A stretch of DNA of 62,000 nt from Lingula anatina (GCF_001039355.2 NW_019774180.1:280042-342041), one strand, 5' to 3'. Counted from the first letter of the stretch, positions 21,599 through 37,323 are shown. The notes: generated by a model from the letters alone, not told the origin. Made by a program: numbers and translations.

Positions 21599-22502
21599 GT
21601 TATGCGTTTACGGGTTGAATGCATACTCTTTTCACTGATTGGTCAAAGAAAATCATGACTTACCCTTAGTTATTATTATTATTATTATTTACGCTAATAA
21701 AACTTCCCACCTATACCAAATATTTTCATTTGATCGACATGTGGTAACATCAAATAGATCTGAAATATATGAAGCCGAAGCTTATGTTATTTTGTTTCAA
21801 AAGAATAGGAACAGAGCTTTCATTGATTTAGAAAATTTGGGAAACTTTGTGCGTCCATCACGTTTACGCCCTACTTACAAATTTGATCGTTGGAACAAGT
21901 CACCACAAGTATTAACTGTTCTTTGCTGTCTGTCTGGATTTTTTTAAAAATACAAAATCAACATAAATTGTTCTGTACAGAGTGAAGTGAACCATCTTCC
22001 GTGTATTCCCTACATTGTATACGGTCCGTTCAATATTTTTAAATATAAAATATTTGACAAAGATGAAAGAATTCGATTATTTGAAGAAGTGTAAGGTCAG
22101 TCGTTTCAACATTTCCTCGTTATTTTTTCATTTAATTTTTGACTGAAACAACAAAGATCTAGTCACGGTTTAAACTGAGAATAAAATGATAGTGCGGTAC
22201 GTCATGCATAAATCCGGTCATCCAATGATCAGCTGACGGAAGTAAGAGGTCGCACCTGCAGACGGTACCCGTAAGGGGTTTCAAAATATTTTTTCTTTCT
22301 AAAAGTAAAAACTTTGACTACAGTACTGTGTAATTAATTATTTTGTTTTAAGAATGATTGAATAAAACTTTTCACTCATAAAGTTTGCTATTCCATAGAG
22401 GATATATAATTTATAATACTATTCGAAAACGAGCTTGGTCTGATCTCCTTGGAATTCCAGGGGCATGAAATCACTTACAAGTTTGACAGCGAATCGAACA
22501 GA
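21599..22502. promoter_or_regulatory. Divergent promoter region between CCCH and GTPase genes
   Basis: A 904-bp interval between two oppositely oriented start codons. It contains an inverted CCAAT (ATTGG, about 21637-21641), a CCAAT at about 22221-22225, and an ETS-like CGGAAGT at about 22238-22244. A GTAAGG donor at 22271 and an acceptor ending at 22460 suggest a 190-bp 5' UTR intron for the GTPase gene. The interval is too short to hold another gene. A (TTA)n run lies at about 21670-21689. Confidence 0.5.
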
Positions 22503-25500
22503 ATGTCAGGGAAAGTGAGACAGAGGGCGTCTGCTAACACAGCAGATTCAGCCACTGTCTCTGTAAATGAAAGAATTCTGAAAGAATGTCACACTCTGTA
22601 TACCGATCCAGACACTGGTGAGTTAACATTTTACATAAACTCTCGCTTATAATGATAGTTTTTCCATTTATTTCAGCGACCGGCTTCTGGACAAACTATA
22701 TCCTAAGTTATGCAATTTTTTCGTCTGGCCCAGACAGGCAGGGTGTTCCCCGCAAATACAAAGACTCTTTGCACTTTTATGCAATTCTGAAAAGGCAACA
22801 ATTAGTCTTTTTATTAAGATTTTCATCATTTGCATTTACAAGTTAGTTTCAAAAAAAAAGTTGTCGAAGTTGCTAGCCGTGAGGTCACCCCATCCTGTGT
22901 CAATTTGCTGGATCATGCATCACGTTCGTGATCAAAATTAACAGACGTCATCATAAGTAATTTTGATTAGTGGTCGATTTCCGTCTTTGATGAGATGATA
23001 GCAGTAGGCTCTTTTAGGAATGTGAGATTAGTAATATTTTTTTCGGATTGGTAGCGAATTGACCATCGTTTTGTGATGCAATCTAACCTGGCATTTCATT
23101 TCCCTCGCTGCAAAATGTAATGTTTGTTTAATGACCTGGTACATTTAGCTGTGGGACCCTGTGAGGTGTGATTGTGAAAATTGATGATAAGAGAGAAAAT
23201 TAATAATCTAAGCATAGTTGGTCATCTCTTTTGTGAGGTGACCAAGCAATAACAGTATTGAATGTCATTGATTACCAGTCGAAGGAGTTTAAGAGCTTTA
23301 AAAAACTGGGACAGGTGATTGACATTTAAAAAATTGAGGTATAGAAATTGTAGCTTCTGTGTACTTGCTTTAACACTTTTATTGCATTTTCTCTAATTTA
23401 TGAATTGAAGAAGGTGTGGCTCTTTTGATTCTCTTTATCATGAAACAGTGGTACCATAAATGATACATGAAGGTGCATTGTGGGTGTGGCTTCTTATAAA
23501 TTATGATGCTGATTACAATTTTAGGGCATTTCATGAGTTACTTTAGAAATAAAAATGAAATAAAAATGAAAAATATGAATTGGATAACAATCTATTGCTA
23601 CATTGAGTACAAACATAATAGATGGGGAATAACCAAGAGAACTTGTTCCTGGAAGGAATTGTAGATAAGTGATTATTTTATCAGGTAATGCAAGTTTTGA
23701 TTAATTTAAAGATAAAATTATGACATGCTTGTACAATTATCCCAATCAGCACACTGACGGTTCCAATCAGGAACACCTTTGATTCGACTTCTTCAGCATG
23801 TGCATTTCCTTGGCTCAGTCTATACATTTCAGGTCTTAGTCATTACTAACATTAGCATTTCTCTCAGACATTCAATATGACCTACACCCTGCTTTGCCAG
23901 GAAACCAAGTTGACAAAATAAACATTCCATTATTGGATGAAAAGGAAGGAAGAATAAAACAAAGAGATACTGTACATGTCCTTATTTATGAAATGTTTAA
24001 CTGTTTACCTAATTATTTGGAAGAATCCCTTGAATTTCCGTGATAAATCATTATATTATTGAAACTTTGATCAATCCTCTAGCTGTCGCCTTTTCTGCTT
24101 TCATTTTGCCTCATACCTCATTTACTTCTTTAACAAGAAGAAATACATAATTTGGTAGATGTTATCTTTGGCTACATTATCATACATCACCACATCCTTT
24201 TTTCTATCTTTATCCAACAGAAGGCCAGACAGACACCTGCAGTGAGTCAGTTCATTCATAAACCAAGGGAGAGAATGATTGGACTGTCATGGCCAAATAT
24301 AAAACAGTAGCATAACGCTATAAGATAAAATATGTGTAAAAACCACCTAGGGTAAAAGTTCAGACAGTGCAGGTGTGGCTGTGTAGAGCTGTGAACTTTC
24401 AACAAAGCCAGACATTATAATTACCCCACAGTTTACTCTAAAGCACAGCCAGTGAGTCTTGTGCTGGTGTTAGTAGCTGTGCAGACATGGCCTATTCCCA
24501 CTCTCCACACCAGTCATTCTCTAACCTCAGCAAAATCAATAATTGTGTCTGTCTGGAAATGGCAAGGAATGGAAGTGATGCAGAACTGGCTGCTGCCAAG
24601 TAGTTCATTTTCTCAGAAAAAAATGCCTTGGTTGTTATCAAGGGTGCAGTAAACATACATGGGTATGATGGCTTGTAAATTATTTTGTTGTAAATTGGCA
24701 TCTGGTGATATATGAATATTTATTTGATATTGTTATCTGCAAGTGTTGAATACTGTATTTCATAGAATAATTTTCTTTTATCTGTGAATATTTCACACAA
24801 CTGAAATATATTTATAAATATTGGAATATGTAGAACTTATATTTGATGCTAGTGATGAACTCATTTGCAATTTTCTTCAGGTTTGGTGAATATTGCAAAA
24901 AATTTAGGACTGACTCTGTTGGCACCCAGGAAAAAAATCACCGTCCTTTTAATTGGGAACCACTCTGCAGGAAAGAGCTCATTTATTAATTGGTAAGTAA
25001 TTGACACTCTTGATGGGCTTGCTATATTATTTGTAAGTGGATGGAAATTGATAACTTGCCTGCAGTAATTAATTTCATTAAAGTGGCTCATGTTCTACTT
25101 TTTATTTTGGTAATAAAACAAAACCAGCTATTAGAAGAGTTTGCATTCCTGAGAAATATGTCAAACTATTGTTTATTTTGCGAGTTACAATATTATTGAT
25201 CATCTCAATAAGATGTTCAAAAGCAAAAACAAATTTGCCAAATAGATTTGTCTGATATGTATTTAGATGCATAATTCACATTTTTTACCATCTAAGTATT
25301 TCTGCTGCACATGTCTAGACAGTGATCCTCTGGAGAATTTATGAAAGAATGAATGAATGATGATGATTCCAGTATTTAATATTTTCACACAACATATTAA
25401 CATGTTGTGTGAGGAAATGAGTTGAAAATGTTGTACCCTCTTCAGGTGTTCCTCTTCATTTTAATAGAAAATACCTGCTCAAACCAGCTGATTTGTGACC

Positions 25501-28500
25501 TCCTTTTCACCTTTTGTTCCCATGTTTGACTCACTGCATAAGGACCTGTATGCATAATACTATTGACTAACTACTTATTATGCATATATTCAGCTAGCAG
25601 TTATATTCATATGTAATGATCAGTTAGCTAGGTTAATTAACCTCCTGTGCAATATGGAAGGGTGCCTAAAAAGAAGGCAGCTTTTTTGAAGAGGTTCTAT
25701 TAATCATTTTGTTTAAGTAACACAGAATATTTTTCCAGGACTGCATTCCTTAATTTATATGGCTATACTGGGCAGAGATGCTGTCTCTATGGTTATCAGC
25801 TATTTTTAGCTCTGTCTGGATCCATGTTGTATACTCAGTCAAAACCATGATAAAAGGTACTCAACACAGCAAGATTTAGACTATCATTTGGAAGATTTCA
25901 TTAGGAAATACCAAAAAGTCAAAATTAGAAGTGATTTATTATTTTTAATAAATTTTTTTGATGACATTAATTTTTTTGTTTGTTTAGAGCATCAGTTATA
26001 TAAGAAAGTTATAATATTTCACTATCCCAAGCAGGACAGATGAAGAAGTCAGTCTAATTGAAAAGTACAAATGATGAAGAGAGTCAGGAGATTATTTATA
26101 TTATATAAAGTTATGGGAATTTGTACTATGATCCGATACTTGCAACACTGCCTAGCCTAAAGAATATCATATAAGCTAAAGAATGATTGAAAGCAGCTAG
26201 ATGAATTTGCAGTCTATTCACATGGGACTGTCTATGAGACTTTGTGCAATTGTCCTGCTGAACTTTGTAAGACTGTGTCCTTTTTTTTCTGCACTGAATG
26301 ACCTATTGAAAGTGGTGAGTATAACAAGATTAGTGAAGGGCGTGTGAGCATTTCTTGTGAAATACTGCGTCATGTCTATTTTGTTGGGACATGACTGATG
26401 TTGGGACATGACTGATGAATTTAGAACTGTCCTTGGATTACATCTTAATGTGGGAAACCCTTGAAAAAATAATGTATTTTGTCTACTGAAAATGAATTTT
26501 ATTTGCTTAAATCTTTTATGAAATATTTGATTTAGTATTGTTGAGTAAAAACCAGCTTCTTTAAAGATTATTCCTGTTAAAAATAAATTATTTAAATCTA
26601 AAGTAGCCTGTTATTATGTTTAATAATTTCTAAGACCTGAGGGAAAATAATTGCGAATGAAAATAGCAGGTGTCGGTTGTTCTGGAGTGGGCACAGAAGA
26701 ATTTGACCTTCAACCTGGTCAGTAGACAGACATTACATAACTCTTGACAAACACTGTTATGTGTGGACTGTGCTTTCCCTGTGCATGCAAATGCATTTCC
26801 AAAATGCAGATCCCCTCCAAAATAACCAGTGCAAATTTGCCTGGTTCAAACAATTTTGGAATTTATTTTTTTAAAGAGGGTCTTTTTTGTGCATCAAGAC
26901 TACACGTTGTCATGGTCAAACTGTATACATTGATAACACTGATTATGCACACAATAAGCAATGTAATAGTAGTTGGTGTAAGAATTGATTGAAAAGAGGG
27001 TTCAACAGAGCAAAAAGTGAGAAGTTTACAAACATACAGAACTAAATATAGAAGATGAAAAAATGGAGCACTAGGGCAACTTTGTGGAATGTCCAAAGGT
27101 CAGACGTAAAGGTAGTAGTGCAAGTCATGGCCTTGTGATGTTAGGAATTCTAGTACATGCATACTCCTATGCTAGAGCTAAAGGTTATGTAACTCTCAAA
27201 GGTAGCCTCTGATGTGTTTTTGTGCTGGCCTTGGTGGAAACCAATCATCAGTATTAAACAGTCACCATACAATATTGAAGCGAAAATTAAAATGCCTCAC
27301 GATGGGGATCATATTTCATGAATGGAGTGTGCTACATTGTATTCATGTTTGACAGAAGAGAGATGTCTGTTGCATATCTCTTCTCCCTCACTGTTGTGAA
27401 ATATAGCTTGTCTGTCTGGCTGATTGTTTCTGTGCTGATAGTAGAGTAGCTTCACATGCTGTGCCCAACCCACAGGTGATGCCTGATGGATGAGGAAGGT
27501 GAGGGTAAAAGACAGATCACTCAGACTGGCACTGGGCTACAAATTACGAGAACATTATGTCAAGAAGTTGCATTGCCCCATTGACATTTCATTGATTTTT
27601 TGCTTTTGCTCAAGAATAAAAAAGTGGTTTATAAATAAGGTATTCATCAGTATTTTTCATTTCAACTCTATGTTTATATTGCTGGTGTGCATTTTTTTCT
27701 TTGAGATTGTTGGTTTTTCCAAGTTAACAAAGCTTATTGATGTTTTAAAAAGTTTCTTATATTCATATTTTTTTTCAATAATCATCGTAGAATTTTATTT
27801 CAGTTCTCAATTTTTATATATCCCCCCCTCATGCCTTAATGCAATAAATGATTAGCAACAGGACTCATGGACTTCCGCAAGTACTACATATTGATTAATT
27901 GTTAAGATGTAATGAATTGATTCAATGAGCATGTGATAGTAGTATTCTGTTCTTACCATATATTCAGGGCTGGTGTAGACTGTCCATTAGTTTAATAGAA
28001 CAATTACCTGAGCACAGCATTGAAGGATCAAGTGGATCAAATCCCTGTCTGCTCGTGTAAATTCTACTGATTATCATTTTGACACTTTATGAAAAGGGTA
28101 AAGATCAGTGAAAATAAATCGGTCTGTCTGGGAAAAAAACGTAGTATAATAAAATATTCAGTTCACATACAAAATAACAATTTACTGTTGGTTTTGCAGC
28201 ATTTAAATTTGTACCCCAACCCAACCACCCCCAAAAAATCCTGTGCTTATATCTTTAAAATTGTACTCCATTTGTTATTTACTGTCTTTGTCATACTAAT
28301 TAGTGCAGACATTCACAGAAGCCTTACAATTTTCTATACATATAGCATGAACATAGTTATAAAACATTGATCCGTGATCTGCAGACAGCAGCATAACAGA
28401 ATGTTCATGGTATGCACAAGGTGTAAAGTGTCGGTTAGCAGTGAAAGCAGAAGTTGTGTTTCCAGTTACTTTGAATGCTTAATTAAGAAGGGACTAACTC

Positions 28501-31500
28501 TGCGGGGCCATGTTATTAATAGTTTTATCCTCAGGAAGCTGAATAAAAACCCCATTTTTGCCCCCAACCTCCACCATGTTATTAGATTGGCTTATATGTA
28601 ATTGTTATTAATTAAAATTGAACTCTCTGCTGAGGTAGCATGTACAAAACTTTTGCTGTTACAATATGACTGTGAACATAGTCCCAGGGTGAGTTCTGAA
28701 AGGAGGGAAGTATGTCTGTATTTGTGGAGGCCTGTAGTTTTATAAGGTACTTTCTCTCAAGTTTCACCAGTGGCATTCATTTCTCTACAGCATTTGATGC
28801 CATTTAATTGAGTTGAGTAGCCTTGGTATTCAATATTGTGGTGTCTTTTACCAGGTATGTGGAGGAGCATGTGCAGCGGACAGGGGTGGCTATTGAGACA
28901 CAGGGCTTCACCTTTGTCACTAGTGGGAAGAAGAGGGAATCTCTCACGGTAAATATTTATTATCAGTATGACAATTTGAAACTAACAAGATGTTTTAGAT
29001 TGGTTTTGCCATATATTTAGTCCTTCAAAACGTGCTTTCACAAGTTTTATTGAAAACATTTTAGTCTTAATAGATTTTACTTAAATATTTGGTTGATGTG
29101 TGTTTCAAGTTCAGGTAATCCTATCTGTTGCCACCATTTCATATCAGCAGATATATATATATATCTGTATGTTTGTTCATGTATTCATGAAAAGGTTGCA
29201 AGTATTCTTATTTGAATATTGAAGTGCATTTTAGCCATTCAGTTAAGAATATTAATTGGAAGAAAATTGATATTCATAAGTAGATAGTCCATATGTGTTA
29301 ATTGTTCTTTACATTTTTTCAGGGCAATGCAACCCTCCATCTCTATCCCCATTTCGAGCCATTGCGAGATATTGAAGGTAGGCATGTTAGGAAATTAGAA
29401 TGAGAAAATCTTAGCTATACCCAGCTGGCTATAAAACGGAGTGATCACCAGCATTTTTTTTCAAATGCCCCCATTTATATTAGGTATAAATCTGTAACTT
29501 TCGGAAGATAGTTTTTGTACTTATTATATGTTTGAGGACAGATCAGTGACTAACACTTGCTAGGGATAAGGACAGGTTCAAAGCCTTGCCCAGACTTTGC
29601 CATGTTCAAAGTATTGTCCACAGTTCTGTTGTTTTCTTAGCTGTTAATGTTGCTGATTTGAATATCATGTATTTTCCATATTGGAAATGTTATGCCTCTT
29701 TATAAACTAAAAGGTTAGAAAAATATAAGTTTATTTTCATAAAAAAGAACTTTGTAATTAAACCACTGAAAACCTATGTTTAGTTATCACTAGTCTAGTT
29801 AATCCATCTTTAACCTTAATTATTTTTTTGTGTTATTGCATCTCCAAAACCTAAGAAAATATTGGAATAGGAATCGCATAGTCATCCCAGGTTTTCTTCA
29901 AGAGGGATATTGTTGAGTGTTTTGCCCAGGCGGCTCCTCATAAGGCAGTCTTTCTGTGAAGTGTAAAGCTGCCTGGTGAAGAGCTGTCTGGTCAGAAACT
30001 AGACCAGGAAATGGCCCAACTGCATAGGCACAGTGATAGATGCACATAACATATGCTAAGAAACAGAACTCAACAGCCTTGGAGATATGGAGAAATTAAA
30101 ACTAAGAAAAGAAAATTTATAAAGGTGGACATATTCAATCTTACAGGCATCCATATGCAGATAATGCAAACTTTTTTAATGTATAAGCAAGAGAAATGAA
30201 CACTTATTAAGTGGAGATTGGCTCAAAATACTGTAGTGTAAATCAACTCTTTGGATTTTTTTTTAAGCAAGTATACTTTGAGGATGCTCAAACACATAAC
30301 AGAGCAAACTGACTTTATGAAAAAATACATGAAATTTCCAAGGTTAAACTTACACTTATGCTAAAATTTTGTTAAGCTAGAAAACTAAAATTTTAGCCAA
30401 ATGTTTGTTATAATTAGAAGGTGATAGTTAGGCAACATTTTAGTAATTTCACCCACCAAAGAAAAAAGTATACACTTGTATGAAATTAGCATGTATATGC
30501 TGTGCAATTTCAGTGCCACAGGCCTATAAATATATATACATATGCATGATTGTCATATGGTATTGGGGCATTTGAGTGGAAATAAGCATGAATTATGTAT
30601 AAAACTATGGTCTATACCACAGCTCAGTGCTGATATCCTTAGGTGAACAGCTGGGCAAGATAAAAAGGGCTTTAGTACTAAGTGCTGATATCCAAGTAGT
30701 AGAGCTATAAGAGGAAAGTTATATAAAAAGTATTTGTCCTAACAAGGTCATGGTGTCTAGATTGTTTTAATCAATTTGCTTTGATGGTATCATAGGGACA
30801 TGACCTTAAGGAAGGACATAGATACTGTTTTATAAATGAGGACACTGGATTTTGCTCTGCTAGAATTTGGTAGTTGCCGCAGGTTAATTGAAATGTCAAA
30901 ACTCTACTTTATATTTATTGGTTGATTTTATGCCAGTTTATTCTTGATTTGACTCTCTTTTGGTCAATTTCCATCTGATTTGCTGAAATGATTTTCATAT
31001 AAGTGTCAGCATTCTGTTTTTTGTTTTGTTTTAGATTATATATATCTTACCTGATAAGAATTTGGTACATGGAAAAAAGTCAAACTGTTGAATAAGAAAA
31101 CTTGTAAACTTGTTACATGCGTAGATATTTTATAACAATATATGAGATCATATGGAAGCTTAAATAGGAAATGAAAAGTTCATTTTTAGATAATTTTGAA
31201 ACCATTTAGGATACAGTTAGGAATTAGTTTTTGAAAAAGAAATGATTAATATATACATTTATGTTTAAAATTCAATCAATTGATAGTTAAACTGATGGAA
31301 TATGACTGTAAGGTGATTTATTTCATTAAAAAGGAATATTCAGAATATTAAAAATGTATTTCATAGTTTAAAAAATACTATGTTTTATTTCACAGTTGTC
31401 ATCTTCTGAGAACCATATACACTTGGAAATCACCTAGTTAACCAGGTTTAAGTAAAAAAAAAAAGACTATATATCAAGATTTTATCAGTTTGCCCTTGGA

Positions 31501-34500
31501 TGTTAGTCCCACAGAAATTGAAGGACACCGAGATGAAGGCTCTTTGACAGTCATTTATCGCAGGCGTCGTCTTCCTGTTAACAGGGACAGGGGAGTTTTG
31601 TGGATGTACATGTCTGAGTTGAAAGTTATAGAAATGACACAAAGATTTATAAAATGAACAACAGAAGAGAAGATGTTTTGCAGAATGGGTTTTGAGTGGA
31701 TGGCAAAATGGTGTCTCCAGTAGGTCTTCATTTGGAGGCTATCCCCTTCATCAAAGTGGGAGCTGCCAAGTGAAGGGCTGTCGGTTGGGCCAACAATCAT
31801 AAACCAGGTGATACCGTGTACACACATAACGAGACCATGAACCATGATTTCAAAAAATTGTCTTCAGCATTTACAGTTTCTGGATTTGAGTAGATCATTA
31901 TTATATTGGTATCAGATAAATATGTGACACTCACACAGGCAAAAGTGAAAGAATCTAAAGCCTGCCTTAACGGGTGATTAAAAATGTATGAAGCATTTAA
32001 TTTCTGATACAACATTAGTCTTGTACAGATTTGTTTCATTAAAATAAATATATTTTGATAATGGTAGATTATTATAGATTTTATGGTATGCTGGCAACAT
32101 TGATAATGGAATAAAGTTGAGACTTGATTATGACTGTATCTTTTCATTTGGTAACAAATGATTTAACCTGCGTTTCAGGTGTTACCGATTACTTGACGAC
32201 GGAAATTTCAACATCAAAACAGAAGAAGTTCAGTTTGGTGACTTTTGTGGACACGCCAGGTCTTGTAGATGGTGACATGAAATATCCCTTTGATGTGAAT
32301 CGAGCAATTTTGTGGCTAGGTAAGACTGTAGTCTCACTCTCAATGAACTAATCCCACTTCCTTGCATTCAGACTGCACAAAAGCCACAAGAATCAACCGC
32401 AGCAATTTCATATACCCTGTTCACACCACCATTTGCAAACTGCGGATTTTTTCAAATACAAATTTCTCAATGACTGATGGTATGAGTAGAAATGTACTTT
32501 GTGGGGACTTTTATGAAACTGAAAATAACAGCAGTAACGAATGTAACCAAGTTACTGTTGATAACAGCTAAGCAGAATTGAGTTGCACTTGCTGCACCAT
32601 ACCTTCTCTGGTCTTTTTATTTGGATCATATACATGTACAACACAAACATCTCAGCAACCTTATGATTCATTTTTGAACACTGCAAGGTATCACATAAAA
32701 TAGACAGATAAGAGGAAACTGGCAGGTTTTTTTTTTTCATATTCTTATGGCCAATAATTACTTTGCCAATTTCCAGTTTAGGTGAGTTATCAGAATTGTC
32801 CTGAGAAATTTGCATCACTGGCATCATTTTGAGTTTAGAAAATATGACAAAGCCAGACAAGTCTGTAATTTAAGATGTTAACAGCAAGGTGGTCGCCAAA
32901 GGCTTGCTTGTTGCTCACGTGCAAAAATATAGACTGTATGATAACTGAGCTTATGTTCAAGCTGAGAAAAGTAACCATAATAGAATCACATTAAGCAAAC
33001 ATACACTTCTCTAAATGGTAATATGAAATAAAGTAACCAGTATTTTTAATTGTAAATCATAATATTGCATATTCTTTCTGTTTCATAATGTTTGTAGTCA
33101 TACTCATTTAATGGGAGAATGACATTTTCAACTTCTTTAGCCAGATAGAATGTTCTACCAGTAATTTAATAAGTTGATGTGAGCCTAGAAATTAAATTTT
33201 GGCTAAAAGTCTGTCACACTTTATGTATTTTGAATATATACATTTCAGGCTTTATGTCCATTTTATTTGAAAATAAAAATAATACTTCATAAATTCTACC
33301 TAGTGAAAGGAAAAATATATTTGCAAAGTATATTGGTGGCTTAAGAGCCGAGAAATAGCTAAGAAAAACATATTCAGACTTCAGGTTCAGTTGCTTATTT
33401 ATGTTTATCTTGTCCTTAGTAAAATTAAAACTTATTTAATTAATTAATTAATTATTTATTTATTTATTTTTGTAGAAAAGCAACCTAATCCATATTTGAA
33501 CAGATATTTCAGCAAATTCGTTCCATCGTTGGCCTGTGAATATATGTCTTACTGGTGCAAAAAATTTCCAGCATTATTACTTAATCATATTACTAGTATT
33601 GGCCTAAGATACGAAACCACATTTAGCTCATAAATATTGGATTTCCATCCCTGTATACTAATAAGTTGACTCCCTGCCAAGCCAATGTGATTTTAGTGCA
33701 GCGAGTGCAATTGTTTGCCGATTCCCCAAACTTAAATACATTTGGCTGGTGAACTGTTAAAAAAAAACATGGAAAACTTATATCAGAATGGCACATGTAT
33801 ACACAAACACATTTATTTATTTATTTTATGTTTATTTATCTATATTTTAGAATATATAAAGCTATTTTATGAAATAAAAATAGTTTTCCTTGGACCAAGA
33901 ATAGGAAAAAAGATTTTTCTAGTGTTTGTAAGTCTAAAAATGAAAAAAAAAACCAGCACATTTGGATCTGGTTGTGTCCTGTAACTAAATTGATCATTTA
34001 TTCTTGTGTTTATATCTGTAGGACTGTCACAGTTCATAAAGTTAACTGTAATGAACTTAAAAAATGTTGAGACTCTTTTGTACTTTACTGCAAAGTACCC
34101 ATTCATTATATTTCTAATCCTGAGGTCTAATCACCTGAGTGGCAGCTAAGTGTTGACTCACAGCGTTGTCTACAGACTGGCTGAATTGGGAGAAATTGAT
34201 TTCAGGATTTGGTTTTGTGGATAAAATCTCACCGAGCAGACAGTGTAAAATGAGATGGCTTGCGGTGGCCATGGTTTAGGTATAAATGAAATGTAACCCT
34301 GAAAAATGGTCAAATCATCTTCCATGCTTTTAACAGATGGATTTTCCATTGAAACTAACAGGAAATTGTGATTTAACTTTAAGATTATCTGTAAACCATT
34401 TTGGGTTGATTGTGGCCAGTCTGTTTCCGTTTTATGGGTGATCGTAACAAAGAAGTACCCTTCTAGCTACACCTGTTACTTTTAGAAGTGAGTCTCACAG

Positions 34501-34768
34501 AAATTGAGGTCCACTGAGAGGAAGGCACTGTGACAGTTATTGCCTAAGTGTCCTGTAAACAGGGACAGGGGAGTGTGGGGATGTCTGAGCTGAAAGTTAA
34601 TGGACTCCATGAATCATTACTTTGCACTAGCAGTTTTTCAGCATTTTAAACCCAAGTGTGATGGTCAGTGTCAGTTATATGCCTGCAGTTTCTTTCTTGG
34701 TTGAAAAAAAGGTGAAATTTCTCATTAGAAGTTTATGCAATTAAGATGCAAACAATCCAGCACATCCG

Positions 34769-34817
<49 letters not shown>

Positions 34818-37284
34818 TGCACAATTACACCATGATTCAAAGGTGGAATGCCTTGCATATCCAAATTGCAATGTAGAACAGAACTGGTAACCGTTTGGAG
34901 GATTAAGATAAAGAATTGTAAATGTTACAATTATGTAATTTAAAAGACACTCTCTTCCACTGTGGCCTACATGAATGGATACCAAATGTTACTCATCTTA
35001 GCCCAAAGGGTACTGCATGCACAAGGCCATATCACTTTTGTCTAGCCAGTGGACATAGTGCATACCACACAGTCTGGACGAGGGTCATGTTAACAACATT
35101 GATCAGTCCTGTCCCAAGGTTACCTGAGTAAAAAGGGGTTTGGGATCGTATTACATGAGTCTTTAGCACAAGGTTGATCAATCCAACACTTGGCTAATTA
35201 CAAGTCAACTGTTAGAATTAATGTAGATTGCAAGTGATGAACCTGGAAAAATTCTTTCCATCAACTTTTTTTTTTGGCTATTTAAGTGAAAGATTAAATC
35301 ATTGGTGTTTGTGTATTGATGTGTGTTTGTGTGTCTGCCTGCATATTTAATGTAAGATAAAGTGAACCACACCTGTCTTACTATGCAGAATCCCACCACC
35401 CTACTAGTACATGAAACACAAGTATCATGGCTGTGACAGTGGTAAAAAGGAAACCTGGATAACAGCAAGAACCCTGTGACTCATAGTCAACTTACAGGTT
35501 ATTGAGTGACTTGATATTGAAAGGTCCAAAGTCCAGTGTCTTAGAATTGGTTCTTCCTCTATAGTTCTGAAATATATAGGTGTAATTCTTGAATATTGTG
35601 GTGATGTATGACAGGCATAGGGAATTGTTAAGTAATTGATGATGCAGGAGCTTGAAGGTGTTGTTTATCACTATAACCACTGTTGTCAATTGCAAACAGT
35701 GCAAATTAAGTGGGAAGTTACATATTATATGATACAATGATGATTTGATATAATAATATTATTATTATTCTGCCATGTATAATTATATACTAGTTATTAT
35801 GTGCTGATTTACACTTGTGAAAAGTCACAGATATGATTACTTTCCAATAATAAAATATTTGAGCTGTCTTCCATTTCAAGGTTATTAAATTGACTGAGCC
35901 ATCATGCAGTTGTATAAGCATAGAAAATAATATATATTTTTTTATCTCTTGGATCATGCTGTATATAAGAGATAGTCATATCAAAGCAGGGCTTCCCCCA
36001 GGACTGTAGTTGCGGGGGGGGGGGGGTTAATTTTCATAATATTAACCTTTTTATATCTCAATTTCTCCTCTTTTCTTAATTCTAAATAGTTCAGGCTGTG
36101 TATAATTTTGCATTTCAATTATTTAACTTTGTCATTTTCTTTACAAATTGATCAGTTGGTTGGGTATGCCACTCTTTATATTGGCTGTCTTCTGAACAGG
36201 GGTTTCCCCAGAATTTGGGGCACAGGGAATCCAAAATGTGAATCTGTAATTTGGTCGTCTATTCACAGGGAGTCCAACCCAAGCAAGCCCAACCACCCAA
36301 CCATTCAATTACCAAAATTTTTGTAAGCTGTCCAGCCATCTTAGGCAATATAGGCTGTCTTTTGAGGTCAATGGCCATCCAAATGATGGCTGGACAGCTC
36401 TCTAGGGAAAGCTTTGCATTCAAGACTTATTTTATTTTCTCAGAAATTTGGAAAACAGCTTTTTTTAGTTAAAATTTGCATTTGATATCACATTTGGTAA
36501 TTTATAAGACACAAGCGACACAAGATGAGCAAGAAAGAATTGATGTAGATCAGTAAAATATTGTTTGACTTTCAGGTGACATGGCAGATCTGATCTTTGT
36601 ATTCTTTGATCCTATTGGTCAAGCCTTATGCAAGAGAACCCTGAATCTGGTTGAGAATCTAAGTGTAAAACATGCAGATCGAATGCGCTTCTACCTTAGC
36701 AAGGCAGACGAGGCAGGACATGAAAGTGACCGTCAAGTAAGAATTGTTACATGCTTGTTAACAGGTGGCAGCATAAGATGGACATATTTAAGATTATAAA
36801 GTCTTTCAATGTGATTGTCTTTTATTTCTTGAATATAAATTAATTATAATTTTTTTATTTTTATTATTTTTTTTTTGGGGGGGGGGGGAAGTTGGGTTAT
36901 ATTACTTCATTTTAAGGGTTAAATGAAATTATTAAACAGTTCACAAAATAAGGGCTCGGAACTCAAACAAATAGTTGAAAATTATGATTAATTAAAGAAG
37001 AATGATGACAGAAATTTAATATACTGTTTTACATCTGCTAAAGAGCATGCTTCAAACAGTTACTTTTTGCAATTAAGTGAGCATATAATGAATGTGTTGG
37101 GTCACACTTTAATCTTGTGAAATGAGTGAGTGCCCTTTTAAACTTTTTGATAGTTGTATAATGTTTATCAAGCTCATCTGGGACATTTTTTTTTCGAAAT
37201 TTCTTTTTTGATAAATCATTTAAAGAATATTTTGTGTTGTTGTTGTTGTTATTATTATTATTATCTCGGAGAGTGATGATGCAG

Positions 37285-37323
<39 letters not shown>

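Larger units (their letters stand above)
29378..36575 (+). other. GTPase introns 4 and 5 with dispersed repeats
   Basis: Only exon 5 (32179-32319) is coding. The rest holds two copies of a dispersed repeat (31499-31640 and 34488-34600), a copy of another repeat (36198-36411), (TTAA/TTTA)n at 33436-33469, (AC)n at 34772-34815 and a G-run at 36014-36027. Confidence 0.6.

Noticed and set aside
27490-27855. 121-codon plus-strand open frame in GTPase intron 2
   Set aside because: Phe/Ile/Tyr-rich translation of AT-rich sequence. No family resemblance and no splice sites in frame. It lies inside a well-supported intron.
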